Below, in pieces: positions 54,784 to 62,764 of a stretch of 64,000 nucleotides of DNA. Position numbers and translations under genes: made by a program. The notes beneath the pieces were generated by a model. That model was given only the letters and a program-made list of their open reading frames with translations, was not told the origin of the DNA and did not search any database. The stretch is from Flavobacteriaceae bacterium UBA1682 (lineage in GTDB: Bacteria > Bacteroidota > Bacteroidia > Flavobacteriales > Flavobacteriaceae): NCBI GenBank assembly GCA_002320285.1, contig DCKE01000019.1:1-64000 (forward strand). Direction: 5' to 3'. Every line of letters starts with the position of its first letter. Within the stretch, counting starts at the first letter, position 1.

Positions 54784-54813
54784 ATGATACAAGTGTATTA
54801 TTTAAGTTATTTT
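54784..54813 (+). promoter_or_regulatory. Putative LysR site 2
   Basis: 30 bp starting ATGATACAAGTGTAT with dyad ATACA-AG-TGTAT, about 55 bp before the mdaB start. It matches site 1 (26/30). The position fits activation or repression of mdaB by the divergent LysR protein. Confidence 0.55.
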
Positions 54814-54867
54814 TATAAGACATAAATATAATAGATCTTTGCAGTATCAATAATTAAAATAATGAAA

Positions 54868-55482
54868 ATGGAGAATATATTTATTATAAATGGCGGACAA
54901 ACCTTTGCACACTCCGGTGGATTATTTAATAATAGCCTGACGCAATGGAGCCAAGAAACCTTAATTGAAAACGGTTTTAACGTACGAATAACCAACATCA
55001 ATGCGGATTATGATGCCAATATCGAAGTGGAAAATTTTAAATGGGCCGACATCATTATTTATCACACACCGATCTGGTGGTTTCAAGTACCGAATCGATT
55101 AAAAAAATACATTGATGAAGTCTTTACAGCAGGCCATAATAACGGTATTTACGCTAGTGATGGGCGAAGCAGAAGCAATCCCGACATCAATTACGGAACT
55201 GGTGGTTTGATGCAGGGCAAGAGGTATATGGTCACCTCCTCTTGGAATGCTCCCCAAACCGCTTTTACCTTAGCTGGAGAGTTTTTTGATCAGCACAGTG
55301 TTGACGAAGGGGTGTTATTTGGTTTTCATAAAATGAACCAATTCGCTGGATTAACGCGAATCGATGGGTTTCACTTTCACGATTTGGAAAAGAACGCCAC
55401 CGCAGTGCGCATCGAAAATTATCGGGTTAGTTATATAGAACACCTTTCGAAACAAATCATCAATCAAAAACAATTGGTATGA
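54868..55482 (+). CDS. mdaB: NAD(P)H:quinone oxidoreductase, MdaB-like
   Basis: 204 aa from the Met at 54868; a start two codons earlier exists. Flavodoxin-like fold: ENIFIINGGQTFAHSGG (phosphate loop of FAD/FMN), WADIIIYHTPIWWFQVPN, KYIDEVFTAGH, YMVTSSWNAP. MdaB reduces quinones by two electrons, avoiding semiquinone radicals. It overlaps ygiN by ATGA, the same pair as in E. coli. Expression is probably controlled by the divergent LysR regulator. Cytoplasmic. Confidence 0.9.
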   Translation: MENIFIINGGQTFAHSGGLFNNSLTQWSQETLIENGFNVRITNINADYDANIEVENFKWADIIIYHTPIWWFQVPNRLKKYIDEVFTAGHNNGIYASDGRSRSNPDINYGTGGLMQGKRYMVTSSWNAPQTAFTLAGEFFDQHSVDEGVLFGFHKMNQFAGLTRIDGFHFHDLEKNATAVRIENYRVSYIEHLSKQIINQKQLV

Positions 55483-55766
55483 GTATCCATTTAACCGCAA
55501 TTATCAAAGTAAAACCAGAATACCGTGCTGCCATTAGTCAACTTTTAAACAATATGGTTGATAAAACCAAGAGGGAGAAAGCCTGTTTGCAATACGATCT
55601 CCACCAGAGCATCAGCGATCCAAATATTTTTGTGTTCCATGAATTATGGAGCGATCAATCCGGCTTAGATCACCACAATCAGCAGGAATATATCAAAGAA
55701 TTTGGCCGTTTTGCGCCGTCGAAACTACAAGAGCCGGTTCAACTATATCTGACTCAAAAAGTTTAG
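55479..55766 (+). CDS. ygiN: YgiN-like quinol monooxygenase (ABM domain)
   Basis: A 95-aa protein of the antibiotic-biosynthesis monooxygenase fold: IHLTAIIKVKPEYRAAISQLL, CLQYDLHQSISDPNIFVFHE, WSDQSGLDHHNQ. YgiN oxidises quinols produced by MdaB, so the two form a quinone redox cycle. The ATG overlaps the mdaB stop, implying equal expression. Normal length for the family. Confidence 0.9.
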   Translation: MSIHLTAIIKVKPEYRAAISQLLNNMVDKTKREKACLQYDLHQSISDPNIFVFHELWSDQSGLDHHNQQEYIKEFGRFAPSKLQEPVQLYLTQKV

Positions 55767-56158
55767 GAAAAACAGAAGACAAACGAGACATTTTTTGCAC
55801 TTTCTACCTTCTTATAAAAGCTTTAAGCGATAGTTGGAAGGCCGTAAAGTCGAGTAAATCAACGCGATCAAAGATTATTCTCACGTCTGTTCGATTTACC
55901 CCAAAAAAAATCTCCCTAAGCAGAATTGGAAGCCTGACATAGGGAGTAACGTTGATCAAATAACAAACTTAATCAACACTGCAATATTATGACTTTGATT
56001 TGGTTTTAGGGCGGTTTTTTAAAGTTTTTATTTATTTATTTTTACGGCAACGATCAAAACAGCTAAACACAGAGTTATCAGTATTTTACCATTCAAAAAA
56101 ATCTAAGTTATTTTTGAATTCTCCCCTAAAATTGATAATCCGATCCAAAAAGCCCTAC

Positions 56159-56206
56159 AAAACTGCCTCTACTTCCCGTTTAAAACGTCGAGTAGCGGCA
56201 GTTTTT
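56159..56206. terminator. Hairpin in the 665-bp gap before cobT
   Basis: AAAACTGCC.CTACT pairs with AGTAG.GGCAGTTTT, followed by T. It could terminate transcription from either side. Elsewhere in 55767-56431 there is no gene that I can support and no cobalamin riboswitch motif was found. Confidence 0.5.
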
Positions 56207-56431
56207 GTAAAAAACTTGACTGAGAATCTGGAGGCAGTATTCGAAAACTCGACGGTATTTTGTGATTTATAAAATAGTCGAAACAAAAATTCCACTTATA
56301 TTTACCGCAGTTTTAGATTATCCCTTAATATAAGGGATTCTAACTTTAGTTTTAACTTTCAATCTCCATATAGGAGGCGTTCTATTGCTTTTACGAAGCA
56401 CTAACTGACTTTACAAATAATTGATTTTTTC

Positions 56432-57436
56432 ATGATACAAGATTTACAGCACAAAATTGATATGAAAACAAAGCCCCTAGGTTCTTTAGGGATACTTGAA
56501 AACATCGCTTTACAGATCGGATTGGTTCAACAGAGCCTGACTCCGGTTTTAAACAAACCTACGGTAGTTATTTTTGCTGGTGACCACGGAATCGCAGCAG
56601 AAGGAGTTAGCGCTTACCCGCAAGAGGTGACTTATCAAATGGTGCTGAATTTTTTAAATAAAGGAGCCGCCATCAACGTTTTTGGCCGTCAAAACGATCT
56701 GGCCATCAAAATTGTCGATGCCGGAGTTAAATATGACTTCGAATCCCATCCCGATTTAATTGATGCTAAGATCGCAAAGGGCACAGGCAATTTCTCAATC
56801 GAAAAAGCCCTGACGGCAGATCAAGTACAAATGTGTTTTAGTAAAGCAGATCAAATCGTTACAGCGATTTTTGAGTCAGGCTGTAATATCATCGGATTTG
56901 GAGAAATGGGAATTGGAAATACCTCTTCCGCTGCGATGATCATGAGCAGCATTTGCCATCTCCCCCTGGAGATCTGTACCGGAAAAGGAACAGCCAGCAA
57001 TAACGATCAATTGGCCAACAAACTTCGTATTCTCAAAGAATGTCAAAGCTTTCACGGAATCGTTAGTGACCCTATGGAGGTACTCGAAACATATGGCGGA
57101 TTTGAAGTGGCTCAAATATGCGGTGCTATGCTCAGTGCGTATAAAAAGAATATGTTGATTATGGTAGACGGTTTTATTACTACAGCAGCCTATTTAATTG
57201 CGGTACACCTCATTCCCGAAATAAAAAATAACGCGATATTTTGTCATTTATCGGACGAATCCGGACACCAACAGCTGTTGGCATATTTGGAGGCTGATCC
57301 GTTGGTGAGTTTGCGAATGCGCCTTGGCGAGGGTACGGGATGTGCTGTTGCCTATCCCCTAATTAAAAGTGCCGTCCATTTTTTAAATGAAATGGCTAGT
57401 TTTGAAAGCGCTGGTGTATCTACTAAAAACAACTGA
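56432..57436 (+). CDS. cobT: Nicotinate-nucleotide:dimethylbenzimidazole phosphoribosyltransferase
   Basis: A 334-aa CobT of normal length. Motifs: DMKTKPLGSLGILENIA, VVIFAGDHGIAAEGVSAYP, FLNKGAAINVF, GFGEMGIGNTSSAAM and late SDESGHQQLL. It makes alpha-ribazole phosphate from DMB and nicotinate mononucleotide, the lower-ligand branch of cobalamin assembly. It is the first of three overlapping genes cobT-cobS-cobC. No corrin-ring genes are in the window, so salvage of cobinamide is at least possible. Confidence 0.95.
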   Translation: MIQDLQHKIDMKTKPLGSLGILENIALQIGLVQQSLTPVLNKPTVVIFAGDHGIAAEGVSAYPQEVTYQMVLNFLNKGAAINVFGRQNDLAIKIVDAGVKYDFESHPDLIDAKIAKGTGNFSIEKALTADQVQMCFSKADQIVTAIFESGCNIIGFGEMGIGNTSSAAMIMSSICHLPLEICTGKGTASNNDQLANKLRILKECQSFHGIVSDPMEVLETYGGFEVAQICGAMLSAYKKNMLIMVDGFITTAAYLIAVHLIPEIKNNAIFCHLSDESGHQQLLAYLEADPLVSLRMRLGEGTGCAVAYPLIKSAVHFLNEMASFESAGVSTKNN

Positions 57437-58221
57437 TGAAAACCGAATTGAGAATATTTTTTACGGCATTGATGTTTTACACGAGAATTCCCTGCCCGAA
57501 ATGGGTGGGTTATAGTCCCGAGCTACTGAACAAATCAACGCGGTATTTCCCTATGGTGGGGTGGATTGTCGGAGGGCTGTCGTTTGTCGTATACTATTTA
57601 TGTAGCTTTGTATTTAGCATCGAAATCGCTGTACTACTTTCATTAGCAGCCGGGGTGTTTATCACAGGAGCCTTTCACGAAGATGGATTCGCCGATGGAT
57701 TTGATGGATTCGGCGGCGGTTGGAACAAATCGCGCATTTTAGATATTATGAAGGACAGCCGGATCGGGACTTACGGTTCCGTAGCCTTGATCTTTTTGTT
57801 TGCCTTAAAATTTTTTGCACTTAGCGAAATACTCGTCATCACAACTTTTAATCCACTGCTGATAGCCCTACTATTTATCAACTATCATACGCTTGCCCGA
57901 TTTACAGCTATCAATATCACCTTCACCTCTAGTTATTCGCGAGAGGATGAAAGCAGCAAGTCCAAACCCATCGCAAAAGCGTATTCGTATAAGGAAGTAC
58001 TCGGTGTATATATATTGGGGTTACTTCCTCTGTTTGCATTGAGTTTTTATCACTGGCCTTTTGTGCTAATTTTACTGCCGCTCTTTGCGGTTTATTATTT
58101 TTGTCAACGCTACTTCAACAAGTGGATTGACGGTTATACCGGTGACTGCCTCGGTGCAGTAGAACAGCTATCGGAAATCATTATTCTCTTAAGTTATTTA
58201 GTGCTATGGAAGTTTATGTAG
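57436..58221 (+). CDS. cobS: Cobalamin synthase (adenosylcobinamide-GDP ribazoletransferase)
   Basis: A 261-aa polytopic membrane enzyme. N-terminus FFTALMFYTRIPCP; then AGVFITGAFHEDGFADGFDGFGGG with the acidic metal-binding motif, and DSRIGTYGSVAL. It joins alpha-ribazole (phosphate) to adenosylcobinamide-GDP in the inner membrane. The start overlaps the cobT stop (TGATG), and its end overlaps cobC by 16 bp. Length and topology are typical. Confidence 0.95.
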   Translation: MKTELRIFFTALMFYTRIPCPKWVGYSPELLNKSTRYFPMVGWIVGGLSFVVYYLCSFVFSIEIAVLLSLAAGVFITGAFHEDGFADGFDGFGGGWNKSRILDIMKDSRIGTYGSVALIFLFALKFFALSEILVITTFNPLLIALLFINYHTLARFTAINITFTSSYSREDESSKSKPIAKAYSYKEVLGVYILGLLPLFALSFYHWPFVLILLPLFAVYYFCQRYFNKWIDGYTGDCLGAVEQLSEIIILLSYLVLWKFM

Positions 58222-58772
58222 TCCGACATACCGCAGTTGCCGTTGATAAAGGAATTTGTTACGGACAAACTGATGTAGCGTTGAGTCCCGACTATGTCAG
58301 TCACATCCACGATGTACAAACGCGAATAGCCGAAGATTTTGATCAGGTTTACAGTAGTCCACTAAATCGATGCCGCCTACTGGCAGAGCAATTGTCTACA
58401 AATTCAGTGATCTGTGACGATGCATTGATGGAAATGAATTTCGGTATTTGGGAAAATACCCCCTGGGAAAGTATGGACCCCCTTTTAAGCAAAGCGTGGA
58501 TGGAAGATTTTGTCTACACCAAAACCCCCGAAGGAGAAAGTCTCGAGTTACTCTATATACGGGTAAGCGCCTTTGTCGAACAACTGCGAAATCAACCCCA
58601 TAAAAAAGTCGCAATAGTTACTCACGCTGGTGTGGTACGTTGCATCTGGGCCTATTTATTGGATATTCCGTTGCAAAACATCTTTAAAATCCCCATAAAC
58701 TACGGTGAAGGTATGGTTTTTAAACTTGGAGAGACCAAGGAATTGGATCAAATTGTAAAGATGGTTTTTTAG
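58206..58772 (+). CDS. cobC: Alpha-ribazole phosphatase, histidine phosphatase family
   Basis: A 188-aa phosphoglycerate-mutase-like phosphatase. Catalytic RH in EVYVVRHTAV, then GICYGQTDVAL, VYSSPLNRC, EMNFGIWE and VTHAGVVRC with the second His. It removes the 5' phosphate from alpha-ribazole phosphate or from cobalamin phosphate. The overlap with cobS makes coupled translation likely. Family members outside cob operons have other substrates; the context settles the assignment. Confidence 0.92.
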   Translation: MEVYVVRHTAVAVDKGICYGQTDVALSPDYVSHIHDVQTRIAEDFDQVYSSPLNRCRLLAEQLSTNSVICDDALMEMNFGIWENTPWESMDPLLSKAWMEDFVYTKTPEGESLELLYIRVSAFVEQLRNQPHKKVAIVTHAGVVRCIWAYLLDIPLQNIFKIPINYGEGMVFKLGETKELDQIVKMVF

Positions 58773-58785
58773 TAATCAGTTGTCG

Positions 58786-58912
58786 AAATTCGAATTTCGA
58801 AATTCGAATTTCGCTTCACAAATCACGAGTCACAAATCACGAGTCACAAATCACGAACAACGAATCACGAACAACGAACAACGAATCACGAACAACGAAC
58901 AACGAATCACAA
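58786..58912. repeat. Short tandem repeat cluster
   Basis: First a doubled AATTCGAATTTCG, then repeated units of the AATCACGAGTCAC and AACAACGAATCACG kinds, about nine in a row. All contain the core (A/C)AACGAATCAC or near variants. The ORF across it is an artefact. Such clusters recur between genes in Flavobacteriia. Confidence 0.75.
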
Positions 58913-58923
58913 AAATAGGTTTT

Positions 58924-58959
58924 GGAAATCGGGATCGTACATCACGGTTCCCGATTTCC
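58924..58959. terminator. Terminator-like hairpin between cobC and katE
   Basis: Perfect 11-bp arms GGAAATCGGGA and TCCCGATTTCC with a 14-nt loop. It lies at the 3' ends of two convergent genes and could serve both. Confidence 0.7.
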
Positions 58960-58983
58960 ATACCTACCTATACTTGCTGGGTC

Positions 58984-61122
58984 TTATGAAGGAACCTTTC
59001 TAGCGGTTTCCCGTTCCCAAATTCGATGTGCTTTTAAGGCTTGAATAAATTGTTGGTCGAAGTCTGTACCGTTTTGAATCAGTAAACCTTTATCTGCTTT
59101 TTTATTGTGAAAATAGGTTTCTTCGATCAATTTTTCCATGCTTTTTGCGAATCCAATAAGCTTACAATGGCGGTATGCCTCATTAAGAAACTGGAAGAAG
59201 TCGGGTTCATCCGCTAATTTATCCAAGTGTTTGCCAGCTGGAACATAAACCGCATCGTATAATACCGAGGCTTCGGTTAAGTAACTGTGCTGAATATTTT
59301 CCGTACCGCCTTCCATAAATTTTAAATCACCAACCTTATTAGAGATTAAGCAAGCCTGTGCTCCCTGACTTTCCAAAGCTTTCTTCAACAAATCTATCGA
59401 AGCTTTAGAAACGCCATCAGCTACTAAAAACGCCACTTTTCGCGTGGCAATCGTCGCTTTATCGGGATCGGTTCGCATACTTAAAGCCGCAGATTTAAGA
59501 ATTTCTGGCTTCGGAGGTACTATAGGATAATTCGGATGATTTTGTTTGGCGAATTTAATGGTCAATTCATCCAATCCCTTAGGTATAGCTAAACCCAAAT
59601 TCGCCGCTACTTTGGCCGTTAAATCACCATTGATTTGAGATAGAATTCCCAAATACCGCTTGCGGATATCAATCCGATTAACCTTACTCAATTCAAAACT
59701 ATAAGCATTAACTATATGTTGCTGTTCTTCTGGAGTTTGACTGTTGAAAAACAAACTGGCTTGCGTAAAATGATCGGCAAAACTCTCGCTTCGACCGCGT
59801 ATTTTCTTTCCATCTACGGGTTCGGCATGCGATACAAACGCCTTTTCTCCTTTCATCATCGCTTGATACGGACAACCGTTGCCTATGCTATTAGGGAAAT
59901 ACGCCGTTTCTCCCTTGGCAATAGTGGTACGCATAAACCCATCACGCTGGTTATTATGTACCGGGTTGATCGGTTTGTTGATCGGCAGTTCCTGATGGTT
60001 AGCGCCGCCCAATCTATAAATCTGTGTATCGGAATACGAGAAAAGTCTGCCTTGTAAAAGCGGATCGTTCGAGAAATCAATACCGCGTACTACACGCCCA
60101 GGATGAAATGCCGCCTGCTCTGTTTCTGCAAAGAAATTCTCTGGATTTCTATTTAAGGTCATTTTTCCAATAATCTTAACCGGTACCAACTCTTCTGGAA
60201 TTAGTTTTGTAGGGTCTAAAAGGTCAAAGGAGTAACGGTGTTCATCCTCTTCGGGTACGATTTGAACCCCGAGTTCCCATTCCGGAAAATCTCCACCATC
60301 GATCGCATCAAATAAATCTTGTCTATGGAAATCGGAATTGAATCCCGAAATTTTCTGAGCTTCGTTCCATGCCACACTGTGGACACCCAATAAGGGCTTC
60401 CAGTGAAACTTGACAAAATGAGCCTTTCCGGCTTCATTAACCAATTTAAAGGTATGAACGCCAAATCCTTCCATCATACGCAAACTACGCGGAATTCCTC
60501 TGTCAGACATCACCCACATCACCATATGTGCCGCTTCGGGCATTAGGGATACAAAATCCCAAAAGGTATCGTGAGCCGATGCAGCCTGTGGAATCTCATT
60601 ATGGGGTTCGGGCTTAACGGCATGAATCAAATCTGGAAAATTCATCGCGTCCTGAATAAAAAATACCGGAATATTATTTCCAATCAAATCAAAATTGCCC
60701 TCATCAGTGTAGAATTTTACCGAAAATCCACGTGCATCACGCGCCAAATCAGTTGATCCCCGAAAACCAGCAACCGTCGAAAAACGCAAAAACAACGGGG
60801 TCTTTTTTCCCTTTTTAGACAAAAAACTCGCACAACTGTACTGAGATAAGTCCTCATAACATTCAAATACTCCGTGAGCACCCGTGCCACGTGCGTGAAC
60901 CACACGCTCAGGGATGCGCTCGCGATCAAAATGTGCCAGTTTTTCCCTAAAAATAAAATCCTCGGTTAGACTCGGCCCACGCTCTCCCACTTTTAAAGAA
61001 TTGTTATTGTCGTTGATCGCAACGCCATCATTGGTAGTCATTACTCTATTGGATGCATCCACTTCAAATTGACTCAATTGATTCTTTTTCGAATCGCCGG
61101 ATAAATTTCCTTTTTCATTCAT
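58984..61122 (-). CDS. katE: Large-subunit catalase (HPII type)
   Basis: A 712-aa clade II catalase. Active-site His in RVVHARGTGAHG, Asn in IPVFFIQDAMNFPD, proximal heme Tyr in RLFSYSDTQIYRLG. The C-terminal about 150 residues (KVAFLVADGVSKASIDLLKK...SVLYDAVYVPAG) form the GATase1/DJ-1-like domain of HPII enzymes. It converts hydrogen peroxide to water and oxygen in the cytoplasm. Full length. Upstream 61123-61267 is a short AT-rich promoter region. Confidence 0.97.
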   Translation of the reverse strand: MNEKGNLSGDSKKNQLSQFEVDASNRVMTTNDGVAINDNNNSLKVGERGPSLTEDFIFREKLAHFDRERIPERVVHARGTGAHGVFECYEDLSQYSCASFLSKKGKKTPLFLRFSTVAGFRGSTDLARDARGFSVKFYTDEGNFDLIGNNIPVFFIQDAMNFPDLIHAVKPEPHNEIPQAASAHDTFWDFVSLMPEAAHMVMWVMSDRGIPRSLRMMEGFGVHTFKLVNEAGKAHFVKFHWKPLLGVHSVAWNEAQKISGFNSDFHRQDLFDAIDGGDFPEWELGVQIVPEEDEHRYSFDLLDPTKLIPEELVPVKIIGKMTLNRNPENFFAETEQAAFHPGRVVRGIDFSNDPLLQGRLFSYSDTQIYRLGGANHQELPINKPINPVHNNQRDGFMRTTIAKGETAYFPNSIGNGCPYQAMMKGEKAFVSHAEPVDGKKIRGRSESFADHFTQASLFFNSQTPEEQQHIVNAYSFELSKVNRIDIRKRYLGILSQINGDLTAKVAANLGLAIPKGLDELTIKFAKQNHPNYPIVPPKPEILKSAALSMRTDPDKATIATRKVAFLVADGVSKASIDLLKKALESQGAQACLISNKVGDLKFMEGGTENIQHSYLTEASVLYDAVYVPAGKHLDKLADEPDFFQFLNEAYRHCKLIGFAKSMEKLIEETYFHNKKADKGLLIQNGTDFDQQFIQALKAHRIWERETARKVPS

Positions 61123-61267
61123 ACTATTTGATTTTGGTTAAAGAATGTTTAATTTACAACAAATAAACCTTGATATTACATAAATCAAAAAATATAACCT
61201 TAAATAACCAATGATTTAATAATTTTTTCCAAAAAAGTTCTTATAAAACTTTGCTGATATCAGCGTT

Positions 61268-62764
61268 TTATAAGGCTCGAAACACCCGGGTCTCTATGTG
61301 ATTTAAACCCAAATTTGGCGAAATTGCTCTGATTTTTGCGATACCAGGCCCCTTATGATTACCAACTGGCAGGGGACTTCTCCACAGATGTGTACTGTTG
61401 CGTTTAGCATCTACCATAGGGGAAGTATTTGCATTTTTATAACGCCCCTGATCCTGTAAAGCTATTAATCGCTGGTATGCCGGATCCACGCCTTCAAAAT
61501 ATTGCATGGCTGACCAAGGACCGTCATCAAAACTGATTTCTACCTGAGTATTTTGATCCGCCGCAAATACATTGACATAGATGTAGTTATCATTTAAATG
61601 ATGTAGCGACTGATCCCAGTCTTTATATTCTGGGGACCAAATCGACATTTGTTTGGATTCACTCCGCCCCGACACTTTATATCGCAATTGCTGATTTCCT
61701 CCTTCATTATATACATGCCAATAACCTTTCCATGTACCATCATACATCATAGCAAACGGAATTCCCTCTATATCATGCGGTCCCTGCCACCACGCTCCAC
61801 ATACGGCTCCCGCCACCAATTGATGTATCGCTGGATTGTTTTTGCGTTCAAAATAGTTGTGATATTGAGTGTGGGTATGACCTGCTGCTATAAATACTTG
61901 GGGATGCTCAGCAAATATTTCCAGAAAATCGTTTTTATCCTCCATAAATTCGACAGGAATATGCATCATTACCGTAATTTTCCGATCTTTAAACTCCTGC
62001 AATAGCTTTTCTAAAAACACTTTTTGCCTGGCGTCTATTCCTCCTACGTACTCCTTATCGCTAACTGGAATGATATTGTTTAAAACTACGATCAACTGTT
62101 CGCCATATTCCAATGCATAATAGGATGGTCCAAATACTCTTTTAAAACTGTCATCGCGTTGCTCGAGCTTTTCCTTACCGAAGTTTAAGTCGTGATTTCC
62201 GGCTACATAATAAATCGGAGCACCAATTAATCCTAATGATTGGGCTAAGGGTTCAAAAACTTCAAGATTGTCAAAAACCAAATCTCCGAGTGGGAAAATC
62301 AAATTAGGAGGATCTTTGGCAAGTTCTTCTACCACTAATTTTTCTACATGATGTATGTCGTCCATGACATCAACTTGTAAATCACCTAATAATACGAAAT
62401 CACTGCGTTTGCTTTCGTCCTGTTTATAGAGCGGAAAATCGTAAACCGATTGAACACCTATACTATCAATTGGAATAAAAAACTCCACCCTATTATGTTT
62501 ATTTAACGGCGACTGAAAACCGGAGGGTTTGATGATAAAAACGGAAAGATCTGCAAGCCCTTCTATTTGATATTCGCCCTGAACATTGGTGCTTACTAAA
62601 TCCCGTCCATTACTCACTAAAACTCCAGACAATAGGGGTTCACCAAGATCGTACACCTTATTTCTATTACTATCTTCAAACACTTTACCGCGAACTGAAA
62701 CACTTTGAGCATCAGCATGAAGCAATCCAAATACACAACATAAAACAGTTCCTAAATAGTTCAT
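61268..62764 (-). CDS. Calcineurin-like phosphoesterase, MetallophosN/C type, secreted
   Basis: A 498-aa protein with signal peptide NYLGTVLCCVFGLLHADAQ. An N-terminal Ig-like domain (VSVRGKVFEDSNRNKVYDLGE) is followed by a metallophosphatase core (FVLLGDLQVDV, FPLGDLVFDN, YYVAGNHDLNF, AAGHTHTQYH) and a C-terminal beta domain (YNEGGNQQLRYKVSG). Bacteroidota enzymes of this layout hydrolyse phosphoesters outside the cytoplasm. It follows the alkaline phosphatase gene without a gap, so both belong to one phosphate-release operon. Confidence 0.88.
   Translation of the reverse strand: MNYLGTVLCCVFGLLHADAQSVSVRGKVFEDSNRNKVYDLGEPLLSGVLVSNGRDLVSTNVQGEYQIEGLADLSVFIIKPSGFQSPLNKHNRVEFFIPIDSIGVQSVYDFPLYKQDESKRSDFVLLGDLQVDVMDDIHHVEKLVVEELAKDPPNLIFPLGDLVFDNLEVFEPLAQSLGLIGAPIYYVAGNHDLNFGKEKLEQRDDSFKRVFGPSYYALEYGEQLIVVLNNIIPVSDKEYVGGIDARQKVFLEKLLQEFKDRKITVMMHIPVEFMEDKNDFLEIFAEHPQVFIAAGHTHTQYHNYFERKNNPAIHQLVAGAVCGAWWQGPHDIEGIPFAMMYDGTWKGYWHVYNEGGNQQLRYKVSGRSESKQMSIWSPEYKDWDQSLHHLNDNYIYVNVFAADQNTQVEISFDDGPWSAMQYFEGVDPAYQRLIALQDQGRYKNANTSPMVDAKRNSTHLWRSPLPVGNHKGPGIAKIRAISPNLGLNHIETRVFRAL

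Noticed and set aside
56000..56272. 90-codon ORF upstream of cobT
   Set aside because: It spans the hairpin at 56159-56206, and its product is low complexity with no domain.
55767..56431. Cobalamin riboswitch before cobT
   Set aside because: I looked for the B12-box core and paired arms and did not find them; cobTSC may be controlled in another way.
58780..58989. 69-codon ORF rich in NEQRIT
   Set aside because: It is only the translation of the short tandem repeats.
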